Assembly: GCA_036823195.1 (NCBI GenBank)
Contig: DAISGI010000012.1
Location: forward strand, 3,238 to 67,237
Length of the DNA stretch: 64,000 bases
From: UBA4874 sp002399435
GTDB lineage: Bacteria; Bacillota; Clostridia; Caldicoprobacterales; DTU083
Direction: 5' to 3'
The translations under genes were made by a program, and so were the position numbers. Below the pieces are notes generated by a model. The model did no database searches, had not been told where the DNA came from, and worked only from the letters and a program-made list of their open reading frames with translations. Each line of letters starts with the position of its first letter. Within the stretch, counting starts at the first letter, position 1. Shown piece by piece: positions 1-8,749 of this stretch.

Positions 1-3
1 CCC

Positions 4-77
4 ATCCCCTGATATCTGCCCGTAAACAAATATTATAATAATCCCCTGATATCTGCCTGTAAACAGATATTATAATA
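4..77. repeat. 37-bp direct repeat, two copies
   Basis: Two head-to-tail copies of a 37-bp AT-rich unit (4-40 and 41-77) differ at only two positions. They lie beyond the recX terminators with no gene in reach. This is the leftmost of a series of short tandem duplications in intergenic DNA of this window. Confidence 0.85.
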
Positions 78-123
78 ATCTATCATACTGTTTCTGTCAA
101 TCAGGGATGATTACAAAACATGT

Positions 124-153
124 AAAAAAAAAGGCATGCTGTAAATCCATGCC
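124..153 (-). terminator. Intrinsic terminator downstream of recX (distal copy)
   Basis: Second copy of the same GGCATG/CATGCC hairpin, here followed by nine Ts on the minus strand, created by the 98-bp tandem duplication. Confidence 0.7.
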
Positions 154-221
154 TCATACCCTATCCATTATAATAATCTATCATGCTGTTCCTGTCAATC
201 AGGGATGATTACAAGACATGT

Positions 222-250
222 AAAAAAAAGGCATGCTGTAAATCCATGCC
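222..250 (-). terminator. Intrinsic terminator downstream of recX (proximal copy)
   Basis: On the minus strand a 6-bp stem GGCATG/CATGCC (loop 9 nt) is followed by eight Ts. It lies 75 nt past the recX stop. The stem is short but the T-run is long and pure. Confidence 0.7.
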
Positions 251-324
251 TCATGCCCTATCCCTGTATTGCCTGCAGGGGGTTCATTTTCGCAGCGCGG
301 TCCGCCGGCCCCCTAATCGTTTCG

Positions 325-972
325 TCAGTTTTCATCCTGCCCTTCTTCCTCCTCCTGCAGGCGGCGCAGCACGTGCCGCACGGTGTCCCAGTCAAATCCC
401 CTGCGCTTAAGGGTCCGTCCGACCTTGACGCGAAACTCCTCCGCAGGAAGATCCCGGTACCTTTTGGCACAGGTTTCTCCCAGCCGGATAGCCTGCTCCT
501 GCTCCTCTTCCTCCGAATACCCCTCCATGGCGGTCTGCAGGATCTCTTCCGATATTCCCCTGGCTTTCAGCTCCTGGGCCATGCGGCGCCTCCCCATGGG
601 TTTGTCGGATTTTTTCCCCCGGATATAACGGGCGGCATAATCCGCATCGTCCAGAAAATGATATCCTTCCAGCTTGTCCGCTGCCGCTTCCATGGCTTCT
701 TTCCCAAATCCCCTGCGGGCCAGATAGTCACACAGCTGCTTCCGGGTTCTGGCCCGGTATTGAAGATAGCGCAGGGACTGATCGTAAGCCATTTTGGTAT
801 CCGCCTCCAGGATCCACTGCTGCAGCGACCCGTCTTCGACCTCCATGCCGGATCTCAGTTTATATTTTACAATGACTTCCTCATGAACCGGAACGATCCT
901 GTCGTCGTCCAGCGTCAGCAGATAGCTGCCCTTTTCCCGCGGACGCGGCCCGATATGCAGTATTTTACTCAA
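325..972 (-). CDS. recX: Regulatory protein RecX
   Basis: 215-aa RecX family protein, which modulates RecA filaments in recombination and SOS repair in the cytoplasm. The three-helix RecX repeats are recognisable: an N-terminal repeat around residues 60-100 (SLRYLQYRARTRKQL, Y-H-F-L-D-D-A-D-Y-A-A-RY), a middle one around 105-150 and a C-terminal one ending KRRGFDWDTV. The N-terminal extension of about 55 residues is usual in Firmicutes. The start is TTG, 8 nt after an AGGAGGGGG Shine-Dalgarno. It follows ftsH, separated by a terminator, so it is probably expressed partly by read-through. Duplicated terminators follow it. Confidence 0.9.
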   Translation of the reverse strand: MSKILHIGPRPREKGSYLLTLDDDRIVPVHEEVIVKYKLRSGMEVEDGSLQQWILEADTKMAYDQSLRYLQYRARTRKQLCDYLARRGFGKEAMEAAADKLEGYHFLDDADYAARYIRGKKSDKPMGRRRMAQELKARGISEEILQTAMEGYSEEEEQEQAIRLGETCAKRYRDLPAEEFRVKVGRTLKRRGFDWDTVRHVLRRLQEEEEGQDEN

Positions 973-991
973 ATTTACCTTCCCCCTCCTG

Positions 992-1029
992 GATAAAAAG
1001 AAAGGACGGCACCATCCTGCATGCCATCC
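992..1029 (-). terminator. Intrinsic terminator of ftsH
   Basis: On the minus strand GGATGGCA (1029-1022) pairs with TGCCGTCC (1011-1004) through one G-T wobble, followed by a T-rich tract. It lies between the ftsH stop and the recX ribosome-binding site, ending about 20 nt before the recX start. Confidence 0.75.
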
Positions 1030-1057
1030 TCTGCTGCTTCTTTATTGTTCTGTACCT

Positions 1058-2923
1058 TTAACCGGCTGCGAAAGCCGCTTCAAACTCGTCGGACTCCAGC
1101 TTTTCCTTCTCCAGAAGAGCCTCTGCCACCCGATGCAGCCGGTTGATATTATCCTTCAACAACTTTTCCGCCTTGTTGTAGGCATCCTCAATGATCTTTT
1201 TAATCTCTTCATCAATGCGGCATGCCACTTCCTCACTGTACATACGGGTATGCCCCAGATCCCTTCCGATAAAAATCTCATCCTGATCCGAGCCATACGT
1301 AATGGGCCCCAGGCTGTCGCTCATGCCGTATTCCGTCACCATTTTTCTCGCAATCTGGCTGGCTCTCTGAAGATCGTTGGAAGCGCCCGTGCTGATATCC
1401 TTCAGAACCAGATACTCCGCCACCCGGCCGCCCAGCAGCTTGGTGATCTCCGTCTCCAGCTCGTTGCGGGAAACAAAGTTCCGATCTTCCTTGGGCAGGG
1501 TCAGCGTATAGCCGCCTGCCTGTCCCCTGGGCACAATGGAAACCTGATGCACCGGATCCGCATTGGGAAGCAGTCTTGCCACAACGGCATGGCCGGCTTC
1601 ATGGTAGGCTACCAGCCGTTTGTCCTTTTCGGTAAAGATCCGGCTCTTCTTCTCCGGTCCGGCAATGACACGGGTGATGGCCTCTTCAATCTCATTCATG
1701 CCGATTTCCTTTTTGCTCCTCCGCGCGGCAAGGATAGCCGCCTCGTTCATCATGTTCTCAATATCCGCTCCGGTAAATCCCGGCGTACGCTTTGCCAGCA
1801 CCTTCAAATCCACTTCCGGGCTCAGCGGCTTGCCCTTGGAGTGAACCTTTATGATCTCTTCCCTGCCTTTGACATCCGGCACTCCGACAACAACCCTGCG
1901 GTCGAAGCGTCCCGGACGAAGCAGAGCCGGGTCCAGAATATCCGGACGGTTGGTGGCCGCCAGAATAATGATCCCTTCGTTGACAGCAAATCCGTCCATC
2001 TCCACCAGCAGCTGATTCAGCGTCTGCTCCCTTTCATCGTGGCCGCCGCCCAGGCCTGCGCCTCTGTGACGTCCCACGGCATCAATCTCATCAATGAATA
2101 TGATGCAGGGCGCGCTTTTTTTCGCCTGTTCAAACAGGTCACGTACCCTGGAAGCCCCGACACCGACAAACATCTCCACAAAATCGGAGCCGCTGATACT
2201 GAAGAACGGAACGCCGGCTTCCCCGGACACCGCCTTGGCCAGCAGCGTCTTTCCGGTCCCGGGAGGGCCGACCAACAGAACGCCCTTGGGAATCCTCGCT
2301 CCCAGCTCGATAAACTTCCTGGGATTCTTCAAAAACTCAACAATCTCCTGCAGCTCGGCCTTTTCTTCATCCGCGCCGGCAACATTTTCAAAGGTGATAT
2401 GGTGCTTATCGTCCTGATGCACCCTGGCACGGCTCTTGCCGAACGACATCACCTTGTTGCCGCCGCCCTGGGCCTGCTGCATTATAACAAACCAGAAAAT
2501 AACAACCGCAACAATCAGGACGACAAAAGGCATAAGACTCAACCACCATGGCGGTTCGGGAACCGCCTGCGGATCCCATTTGAAGCTGAATTGATCGGAA
2601 GTGATATCCTCCGGATTCACCTTCCGTTTCTCCGCCTCAATCAGGCGTACATCCCTTTCAAAAATATCATTGCTCGGAATGTAGGATTCAAAATCGTATT
2701 TGTCCGGAAAGCTCTCCACGGGAATGGAAGAACCCTTGCGCAGACCTACCACCGTACGTTCGTTGGTCATCAGGTGAGAGATCTTCCCATCCTTAATCTC
2801 CCGCAGCAGTTGCGGATATGACAATCGTTCCTGCTTCCCTCCCATGTCGAGCATTGCAACAACGAGTATAATCGCAATCAATAGAATCAGATAAAAGCCC
2901 GGGCCTCTTAAAAACTTCCTCAA
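1058..2923 (-). CDS. ftsH: ATP-dependent membrane zinc metalloprotease FtsH
   Basis: 621-aa membrane-anchored AAA+ protease that degrades membrane and regulatory proteins; in Bacillus it is also needed for sporulation. Two transmembrane helices (about residues 10-27 and 131-148) flank an extracytoplasmic loop. The AAA module follows, with Walker A GPPGTGKT near 219-226, Walker B FIDEID near 276-281 and a second region of homology ending RPGRFDRR. The zinc motif HEAGH is near 441-445. I chose the TTG at 2923 because AAAGGAGGG lies 6 nt upstream; an upstream TTG at 2950 has no ribosome-binding site. It is third in a tilS-hpt-ftsH order conserved in Firmicutes and has its own likely promoter. 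Confidence 0.97.
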   Translation of the reverse strand: MRKFLRGPGFYLILLIAIILVVAMLDMGGKQERLSYPQLLREIKDGKISHLMTNERTVVGLRKGSSIPVESFPDKYDFESYIPSNDIFERDVRLIEAEKRKVNPEDITSDQFSFKWDPQAVPEPPWWLSLMPFVVLIVAVVIFWFVIMQQAQGGGNKVMSFGKSRARVHQDDKHHITFENVAGADEEKAELQEIVEFLKNPRKFIELGARIPKGVLLVGPPGTGKTLLAKAVSGEAGVPFFSISGSDFVEMFVGVGASRVRDLFEQAKKSAPCIIFIDEIDAVGRHRGAGLGGGHDEREQTLNQLLVEMDGFAVNEGIIILAATNRPDILDPALLRPGRFDRRVVVGVPDVKGREEIIKVHSKGKPLSPEVDLKVLAKRTPGFTGADIENMMNEAAILAARRSKKEIGMNEIEEAITRVIAGPEKKSRIFTEKDKRLVAYHEAGHAVVARLLPNADPVHQVSIVPRGQAGGYTLTLPKEDRNFVSRNELETEITKLLGGRVAEYLVLKDISTGASNDLQRASQIARKMVTEYGMSDSLGPITYGSDQDEIFIGRDLGHTRMYSEEVACRIDEEIKKIIEDAYNKAEKLLKDNINRLHRVAEALLEKEKLESDEFEAAFAAG

Positions 2924-2967
2924 CCCCAGCCCTCCTTTCCGATAAATCAAATTTACTACATTTTATA

Positions 2968-2996
2968 ATTTTAGCATATTCGCCCGGTAAAAGCAA
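2968..2996 (-). promoter_or_regulatory. Sigma-A-type promoter of ftsH
   Basis: On the minus strand a -35 TTGCTT (2996-2991) and a -10 TAAAAT (2973-2968) are 17 bp apart, about 45 bp upstream of the chosen ftsH start. This suggests ftsH is transcribed separately from hpt as well as with it. Confidence 0.55.
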
Positions 2997-3041
2997 CGAA
3001 AAGCGCTCAAAATGGCAGATGATCCTCTCTGATCCTTTATA

Positions 3042-3581
3042 CTATTTCTTTAAAGCGTCTTTGGAGAGAATCCCGATATAGGGAAGATTCCGGTATCGTT
3101 CCGCATAATCCAGCCCGTATCCTACGACAAACTCATCCGGGATGTCAAAGCCCACATAATCCACCTCTACCGGTGCGCTGCGCCGGGTGGGCTTATCCAG
3201 GCAGCAGCAGATCTTCAGCGACCTCGGGCCCCTGGACCACAGGTTTTCCAGAAGATAGTGAAGGGTCAGCCCGGTATCCACAATATCCTCCACAATCAGA
3301 ACATCCCTGCCTTCGATTTCCTCCTCCAGATCCTTCAGAATCCGTACGACACCGGAAGATTTGGTGGAAACGCCGTAGCTGGACACCGCCATAAAGTCAA
3401 TGGCCAAAGGCAGTTTGATTTCCTTGATCAGATCCGAGGTAAAGACCACTGCTCCCTTGAGGATGGCGACAATGACCAGATCCTTGCCCCGGTAGTCCTC
3501 CGTGATCTGCCTGCCCATCTCCCGGACCCGCTTTTTCAGTGTTTCCTCATCTATCAGTATTCTTTCCACATTCCCCGACAT
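3042..3581 (-). CDS. hpt: Hypoxanthine phosphoribosyltransferase
   Basis: 179-aa type I phosphoribosyltransferase that salvages hypoxanthine (and usually guanine) with PRPP to IMP/GMP. The PRPP-binding loop DVLIVEDIVDTGLT is at about residues 96-109, and the length fits the Hpt family. The ATG is preceded by GGAGGG. The gene starts inside the last 28 nt of tilS, so translation is probably coupled. The tilS-hpt-ftsH order is that of Bacillus subtilis, where TilS and Hpt interact with each other and affect ftsH expression. Confidence 0.95.
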   Translation of the reverse strand: MSGNVERILIDEETLKKRVREMGRQITEDYRGKDLVIVAILKGAVVFTSDLIKEIKLPLAIDFMAVSSYGVSTKSSGVVRILKDLEEEIEGRDVLIVEDIVDTGLTLHYLLENLWSRGPRSLKICCCLDKPTRRSAPVEVDYVGFDIPDEFVVGYGLDYAERYRNLPYIGILSKDALKK

Positions 3582-5029
3582 TGATTACCCTCCATAATGT
3601 TTTCCTGATTTTTATATTTCACACCGATCCGCAGGATCTTTCCGGATGATTCGGTAATCCGGTAATCCCCGCTCATCTGCAGACCGATCACCCAGATAAT
3701 GTGATCTTTTCCATCTTCCCTGTCAACCAGCAGTGGAATACGGTCTCTTTCTTCCCTGGGTATCTTTCGGTCCATAAAAAAATCCTTCAGCTTTTTGGTC
3801 CCGTTGAGGCCAAGGGGATGAAACCGGTCCCCGTTCCGGCGCAGCCGAATCCGCAGACTGCCTCTTACCGCGCTCTCATCCACATAGATACACTCCGGGG
3901 AAAAAGCAAAACCCTTTTGCACATCTGTTTCCTCCGCCGTTACAAGGATGCCCGGCTCCTTTAAAAACACCGTTCCCGGCACGGGCAGGGGAACATCAAA
4001 AAAAGCGGGAGCGTCCTCCTGTCCCGGCTTTCGGAAGCGAAGGACCCCATACCTCTTTTCCACGAGGACTTCCGGATGAAAAGGAGGCCCGCAGGCACCC
4101 GGGATCCTGGTCACAGAGCCGGTCCGGGACTGTCCGGCAAGGGATGCCGCCGCCAGAATGTGAGCGAAGCCCACTCCGTCCGGGCTTCCCCTCACCTCCA
4201 GGATCGCCGTTTGGATCAGACGCTTTTGCACTGCGCTGTGGCAGGAAAGCAGCTGCTTAAGGTCCAGATCCACAATTCCCTGCTCCCGGGAAGAGCACTC
4301 CCGGTACACCCTGCCGCAGTATTCCGCCATAAAATCGTTTTCCTCCCGGACAATCTCTCCCATCCGGGCCAGGCTGCCTGCAATGTCCGGATTGAAGTCC
4401 CGCTCCAGATACGGAATCAGTCCGTTCCGGATGCGGTTTCTGGTATGGGAGGAATCCGCATTGGTGGCGTCCACCCGGTAGGGCAGTTTGTTTTCCCGCA
4501 GGTAGTCCCGGATTTCCTCCCGGGTGACATCCAGCAGCGGACGGATGAGAACGCCCTGCGATACCGGCGCGATGCCGCACAGTCCCTGCATCCCCGCTCC
4601 CCGGATGATGTGATGCAGAATGGTTTCTGCCTGGTCATCCCGGTGATGGGCCGTCGCAATCCGGTCCCCGTTTACCTGCCGCAAAACCTGGCGGAAAAAA
4701 TCATAACGAACCAGCCTGCCGGTCTCCTCCTCCGATCGATGGGATTTTGCCGAAAGGGCGCCGATATCCGCCTTTTTCTGAAAAAAAGGGATGTTCCACT
4801 CCCTGCACAGCCTTTCCGCAAACGCAGCGTCTTCGTCCGATGCCCCGCCCCGCAGGCAATGATTGACATGAGCGGCAAACAGCGTAATCTCCATAGGCTC
4901 CTGGTATTCCTTCAGAATGTGAAGAAGCGTCACCGAATCCGGCCCTCCGGACAGACCAACCACGACACGGTCCCCCCTGGAAAGCATATGCCGGTCCTCC
5001 ATGTATTTTCTTACCTTTTCTGCCAGCAT
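3554..5029 (-). CDS. tilS: tRNA(Ile)-lysidine synthetase
   Basis: 491-aa enzyme that converts C34 of tRNA-Ile2 (CAU) to lysidine using ATP, changing decoding from AUG to AUA; it is essential. The N-type ATP pyrophosphatase P-loop SGGPDS is at about residues 27-32, with a downstream HHRDDQAETI motif. The C-terminal part (about 370-480) matches the TilS substrate-binding domains. The ATG at 5029 opens the conserved MLAEKVRKY start; AAGGAGG lies 13 nt upstream, which is rather far, so a TTG three codons earlier is a possible alternative. The 3' end overlaps hpt by 28 nt. Confidence 0.95.
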   Translation of the reverse strand: MLAEKVRKYMEDRHMLSRGDRVVVGLSGGPDSVTLLHILKEYQEPMEITLFAAHVNHCLRGGASDEDAAFAERLCREWNIPFFQKKADIGALSAKSHRSEEETGRLVRYDFFRQVLRQVNGDRIATAHHRDDQAETILHHIIRGAGMQGLCGIAPVSQGVLIRPLLDVTREEIRDYLRENKLPYRVDATNADSSHTRNRIRNGLIPYLERDFNPDIAGSLARMGEIVREENDFMAEYCGRVYRECSSREQGIVDLDLKQLLSCHSAVQKRLIQTAILEVRGSPDGVGFAHILAAASLAGQSRTGSVTRIPGACGPPFHPEVLVEKRYGVLRFRKPGQEDAPAFFDVPLPVPGTVFLKEPGILVTAEETDVQKGFAFSPECIYVDESAVRGSLRIRLRRNGDRFHPLGLNGTKKLKDFFMDRKIPREERDRIPLLVDREDGKDHIIWVIGLQMSGDYRITESSGKILRIGVKYKNQENIMEGNQCRGMWKEY

Positions 5030-5228
5030 GGAATGCAACCTGCCTCCTTGTTGTTTGCTGTTATTGTAGACTTTTTTCCTTTGATTTTCAAGGCCGTTCC
5101 CTGTTTTGCACGGCTTTTTGCGCATCCGGCGGCATTTTTGACATAGTGCATAAAAAAACAGAGGCAGAATGGGCTCTCTTTGCCTCCGCCTCTTTCGGGT
5201 GTACCGGGTTTTCCTGCCGGACCTCCTT

Positions 5229-7637
5229 TCAGCACGGCGTCCAGATCCGGCCCACCAATACGGTCATGTCGTCCTTTGCCACTCCATCCGTCTGCAGCAG
5301 TGCCTCTTCCATAACCGAATCCGCGATTTCCTGCGGATTGATCGTATTCAGGGTGGCAATGAAATCGGCCAGGGCCCGTTCCCTGTCCCCCATGACGGCA
5401 AAAGCGTCCAGAATGCCGTCGGTCACCATGACAATCCGATCCTCGTCCTGAATGGGAGCGGAGATGTTCTCCAGCTGCACCTCTTCCAGGATTCCAATGG
5501 GCAGGGCATCCTGACGAATGATTTCCACCTTGTTCTCCCTGCGCAGAAAGCTGGGAGCACCGCCGATTTTGATAAAATCCGCCGTACCGCCCACCAGATC
5601 CAGAATGCACACATCCGCCGTTGCAAACATTTCCTCCTGGGAACGAAGCATCAGGATGGAATTGATGGTCTTTACCGTGATGTTCTGATCAAATCCCGCC
5701 TCCAGAAAATTTTCCAGAAGAGAAACCACAGCACTGCTTTCTTCCGCCGCCCTGGCTCCGGAGCCCATACCATCACTCAGAGCCAGCAGATATTTTCCGT
5801 CTTTCACCGGAGCGAAGGAATAACTGTCTCCGGAGGTCAGGATGTCCTGCCTCGGCTTCCGGGCAATGCCGGTAACCACTTCAAACCGGCGGGCTTCCAC
5901 CAGATTCAGGGTACAATCCTCCTGCCCGGCCCGGACACATTCCGGGGAAAGACAGCTCATCGGTTTCCCCATCACCCGGCTGGCGATATCTTCCACCTGC
6001 TTTTGGCATTCCCGCCCGCCCTGACAGGCAGGCTTTACAATGCTGATCTCCGTTGCTCCCCCGGACTTCTCCAGCACAAGAACTTCCTTTGCGTAGATGC
6101 CGCTTTTGTCCAGCTCCAGACGGAGAGCCCCTTCTATATTGTTCCGGAAACGCACATCCATATCCAGTTCCGCCGCAAGCTGCTTTACCACCTGGCTGAC
6201 TCCGTCCAGCTGTTCTGCAACCAGATGGCGGCAGTCAAGGATCCTTTGCTGCCAGCTCAGATTGGAACGGTAGGCATGGTACATGAGGTTCAGATCTTCT
6301 GTCAGTTCGCCGCTGTTCAGACATTTTCGGAGCATCGCCGGCGGAAAGTCGCTTTCCTCCGCATAGCCTTTTTCCTCACATGCCGCAACCAGCTCAAACA
6401 GATTACTGTACGTATTATAGAAGTCCCGCTCCCAGCAGCTGCGGTACAGCGGACATCCCTTGCATACATGCTCCGCCACCTGATCAAAGATCCGGGACAG
6501 TTCCTCCTTGCCTTCGGCGGAGTTCCTCTGGGAGATCCTTCCGAACACTTTGGACAGATGATAAAACACTCCGGCAAACTCCTTCAGCCTGCCCACTGTG
6601 AGCTCCTGCACCCTCTTTCCGTAATACTGCTGCTCATCGGCCCTTGCCCAGCCATAATCCACAAACCTCCGCAAAAAACGGATGCCGCTTTGGGGGATCA
6701 TAATGAGAAGGGCAATCGCCCCGGCAATCTCCCAGAATGGAAGTATGACAAAGGCGGACCGGTTGATATAAAATGTCATCAGAATATTGGCAAGCAAAAA
6801 AGCGACACCGGATCCCAGCCGTCCCAGATCCCGGAACGTTCCGCCCAGCAGACCGCATATGGCCAGATTCCCCATCAGAACCGGATCCGGGGTGGAAGCC
6901 AGGGACAAAAGAAATCCCACCGTGATGCCGATGGCTGCGCCCGCTCCGGCCCCGCCGATATAGGCAAACAGCAGGATCAGAAATACGGAGAAAATATTCC
7001 GGAGGGAGAGTCCAAACAAATGGATATTCCAAAGTCCGATGATGGCCAGGGAAAAAAAGATGCTGATACAGATCATTTCCTCATTGGACAGAATCCGCCG
7101 GCGGGTTTGATCCCAAAGCACATCCGCCGTCCGGGACAGGATAAAGACCATAACAAATCCAACAATGCTTTCCAGCAGGCCAATGAGGATTTCATACAGC
7201 AGAAATCCGTGAAGGGCAGAAAATGTGATATTGACCAGGAACAGGCAGGCAAAAAGAAGAGTCGCTGCCCGGAAGGCCGTCCATTTCATGGACCTTTTAT
7301 TGGCAAGTGCCTGGCCGGATGCAAAAAGCAGCATTGCGGCGACATATTTGACGGCAAACCCGCCAAAGCGGAAGCTGAGCAGTCCCGCAGTCACCGCCGC
7401 AAAAGCGCGGAATCCCCCCTTCTTCCGGTACAGCAGGACCGCAAACAGCGCTGTGCCGAAGGGGGCAATCTCATCGAACAGAACCGCCCGTCCAATCAGA
7501 AAGCAAGAAAAGAAGGTCAGCACGTCCTGCGTCAGGAGCCGGAACGGGAAAGCTGCCGCTTTTTTACGGACAGCAACCTGATTTGCAAACAGATTCAACG
7601 GGAGGAACGCATCCTTATGGATCAATATCAACACCAC
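5229..7637 (-). CDS. spoIIE: Stage II sporulation protein E (PP2C phosphatase)
   Basis: 802-aa polytopic serine phosphatase that dephosphorylates SpoIIAA to release sigma-F in the forespore and acts at the polar septum with FtsZ. The N-terminal third contains about ten hydrophobic helices. A central region includes a cysteine-containing segment (CKGCPLYRSCW), and the C-terminal PP2C domain (about 590-800) keeps the metal-site motifs DGMGSG and VTDGILD. The first start in frame is GTG at 7637; TTGs at 7631 and 7625 are equally possible because the ribosome-binding site (AGGTGG) is weak. It is preceded by a promoter with Spo0A-type architecture. As I recall, tRNA genes also flank spoIIE in B. 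subtilis. Confidence 0.97.
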   Translation of the reverse strand: MVLILIHKDAFLPLNLFANQVAVRKKAAAFPFRLLTQDVLTFFSCFLIGRAVLFDEIAPFGTALFAVLLYRKKGGFRAFAAVTAGLLSFRFGGFAVKYVAAMLLFASGQALANKRSMKWTAFRAATLLFACLFLVNITFSALHGFLLYEILIGLLESIVGFVMVFILSRTADVLWDQTRRRILSNEEMICISIFFSLAIIGLWNIHLFGLSLRNIFSVFLILLFAYIGGAGAGAAIGITVGFLLSLASTPDPVLMGNLAICGLLGGTFRDLGRLGSGVAFLLANILMTFYINRSAFVILPFWEIAGAIALLIMIPQSGIRFLRRFVDYGWARADEQQYYGKRVQELTVGRLKEFAGVFYHLSKVFGRISQRNSAEGKEELSRIFDQVAEHVCKGCPLYRSCWERDFYNTYSNLFELVAACEEKGYAEESDFPPAMLRKCLNSGELTEDLNLMYHAYRSNLSWQQRILDCRHLVAEQLDGVSQVVKQLAAELDMDVRFRNNIEGALRLELDKSGIYAKEVLVLEKSGGATEISIVKPACQGGRECQKQVEDIASRVMGKPMSCLSPECVRAGQEDCTLNLVEARRFEVVTGIARKPRQDILTSGDSYSFAPVKDGKYLLALSDGMGSGARAAEESSAVVSLLENFLEAGFDQNITVKTINSILMLRSQEEMFATADVCILDLVGGTADFIKIGGAPSFLRRENKVEIIRQDALPIGILEEVQLENISAPIQDEDRIVMVTDGILDAFAVMGDRERALADFIATLNTINPQEIADSVMEEALLQTDGVAKDDMTVLVGRIWTPC

Positions 7638-7683
7638 CTAATGAGTTTTTCAGCACTCCGCCTGTGCCTGGAGAGGTGATGTC

Positions 7684-7716
7684 ATTATAACAGAGCCTGT
7701 CCAAATTATTTGTCAA
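7684..7716 (-). promoter_or_regulatory. spoIIE promoter with 21-bp spacing
   Basis: A perfect -35 TTGACA (7716-7711) and a perfect -10 TATAAT (7689-7684) are separated by 21 bp, about 46 bp before the spoIIE start. B. subtilis spoIIE and spoIIG promoters are known for the same over-long 21-22 bp spacing, which makes sigma-A polymerase depend on Spo0A~P. A TTTGTCAAT sequence on the opposite strand overlaps the -35 and resembles a 0A box. Confidence 0.75.
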
Positions 7717-7739
7717 TATAAGGAAGGCTATTTCAAGAA

Positions 7740-7813
7740 CTTTACGACAAAAACCCATTCAAAACCGGGTAAAACAAAAATTTCCACCTGTGTGTTCCCC
7801 ATTCTCGTCAAAA
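7740..7813 (-). promoter_or_regulatory. Two Spo0A-box-like sites upstream of spoIIE
   Basis: On the minus strand, TTTGTCGTAAAG (7751-7740) and TTTTGACGAGAA (7813-7802) each come within one or two bases of the 0A-box core TGTCGAA in its TTTTGTCGAAAA context. They lie about 24 and 86 bp upstream of the -35, where activating boxes are expected. Binding is inferred. Confidence 0.5.
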
Positions 7814-7894
7814 TCGGAAAACATTTCGTGTCAGAATTTTTAAAAGAATGGAATACGATTCCTGAAAAGTTATTTTCAAAGTTTCCCAAAATGC

Positions 7895-7927
7895 AAAAAA
7901 AGGCACAGTCCCTGCGGACAATGCCTT
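7895..7927 (-). terminator. Second terminator behind the tRNA pair
   Basis: Minus-strand hairpin AAGGCA-tt-GTCC / GGAC-tg-TGCCTT with a 4-nt loop, followed by seven Ts. It lies about 110 nt past the tRNA-Met gene and after another terminator, so it looks like a backup that isolates the spoIIE regulatory region from tRNA read-through. Confidence 0.7.
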
Positions 7928-7971
7928 CGGAAAAAAATCCACTCTGCTATACCCGTGTACAGGAGCATAAC

Positions 7972-8021
7972 AATACAAAACCCAGCTCTTCTTTCCGCTT
8001 CAAAGGAAAGAAACAGCTGGG
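7972..8021 (-). terminator. Terminator of the tRNA-Met operon
   Basis: A long minus-strand hairpin with arms CCCAGCT and AGCTGGG at its base and TTTCTTTCC/GGAAAGAA further up is followed by TTTTGTATTG. It starts about 15 nt beyond the tRNA-Met 3' end. Confidence 0.8.
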
Positions 8022-8034
8022 GTGTTTTCAAATC

Positions 8035-8111
8035 TGGTAGCGGCGAACGGATTTGAACCGCTGACACTTCGGGTATGAACCGAATGCTCTGGCCACCTGA
8101 GCTACGCCGCC
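8035..8111 (-). tRNA. tRNA-Met (CAT), elongator
   Basis: 77-nt cloverleaf with encoded CCA. The acceptor stem GGCGGCG pairs with CGCCGCT (one G-T pair), the anticodon loop is TTCATAC and the T-loop TTCAAATC. The anticodon stem lacks the three G-C pairs of an initiator, and the GGCGG start matches bacillary elongator tRNA-Met. A lysidine-modified tRNA-Ile2 also carries CAT, but its sequence differs more from this one. It follows the initiator tRNA with a 3-nt gap. Confidence 0.93.
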
Positions 8112-8114
8112 AAA

Positions 8115-8191
<77 letters not shown>

Positions 8192-8242
8192 ATATTGCCT
8201 CATGCGACGGAAAGAAATCACACTCTTGCAACGACATCCCAT

Positions 8243-8271
8243 ATTTTATTATAAAGTCGCAGTAAAGTCAA
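8243..8271 (-). promoter_or_regulatory. Promoter of the two tRNA-Met genes
   Basis: TTGACT (8271-8266) and TAAAAT (8248-8243) lie 17 bp apart on the minus strand, about 50 bp upstream of the initiator tRNA. Confidence 0.65.
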
Positions 8272-8314
8272 CCATTATTTTGATTTTGTGCCGTTTTTGA
8301 AAAAAAACAACCTC

Positions 8315-8731
8315 TCAGCCTTTCCTGCGGGAATAGCCGCCGCCGCGTTTGGATTCCCGGTTGCGCTTAATGTCCAGAAGCCGCTCCTCGCTGTCCTTCA
8401 TGAACTTTGATAAAGTATCCTCAAAGGAACCTCCGGAATTAGCGCCGTGCAGTTCCTTGCCCCAATCCACATCCGCGGGCCGGGCAGACTTTTTCCCTTC
8501 GTTTGCCTTACGAATGGAGAGACTGATCTTACCTTTCTCATCCACGGTCAATACCTTGACCCTTACCTTGTCATGAAGCTTCAGATATGCATGAATATCC
8601 TTCACATAAGCATCGGCAATTTCCGAAATATGAACCATCCCGGTCTTGCCTCCGCCAAGCTCCACAAATGCACCAAAACTCGTAATCCCGGACACGGTCC
8701 CCTCTACGATTTGTCCAACCTCAAACGACAT
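8315..8731 (-). CDS. yabR: S1 RNA-binding domain protein (YabR/GSP13-like)
   Basis: 138-aa cytoplasmic protein with one S1 (OB-fold) RNA-binding domain at about residues 3-75 (GQIVEGTVSGITSFGAFVEL ... GKISLSIRKA), then a basic tail ending ESKRGGGYSRRKG. YabR of B. subtilis has the same length and the same neighbours (divIC upstream, spoIIE downstream). Its role is probably ribosome- or mRNA-associated, but the precise function is unknown. GGAGGA lies 12-13 nt before the ATG. Confidence 0.9.
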   Translation of the reverse strand: MSFEVGQIVEGTVSGITSFGAFVELGGGKTGMVHISEIADAYVKDIHAYLKLHDKVRVKVLTVDEKGKISLSIRKANEGKKSARPADVDWGKELHGANSGGSFEDTLSKFMKDSEERLLDIKRNRESKRGGGYSRRKG

Positions 8732-8749
8732 AAATGTTGCGCTTCCTCC

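Larger units (their letters stand above)
69..263. repeat. 97/98-bp tandem duplication carrying a terminator
   Basis: A unit of 98 bp (69-166) is followed directly by a near-identical 97-bp copy (167-263); they differ by one A in the A-run and a few substitutions. Each copy contains one complete minus-strand intrinsic terminator, so the duplication doubled the stop signal downstream of recX. Positions 264-324 hold nothing further that I can recognise. Confidence 0.9.

Noticed and set aside
8035..8111. tRNA-Ile2 (CAT) instead of elongator tRNA-Met
   Set aside because: Acceptor and anticodon stems resemble bacillary elongator tRNA-Met (GGCGG start, G1-T72). TilS is encoded nearby, but its substrate is expected elsewhere in the genome.
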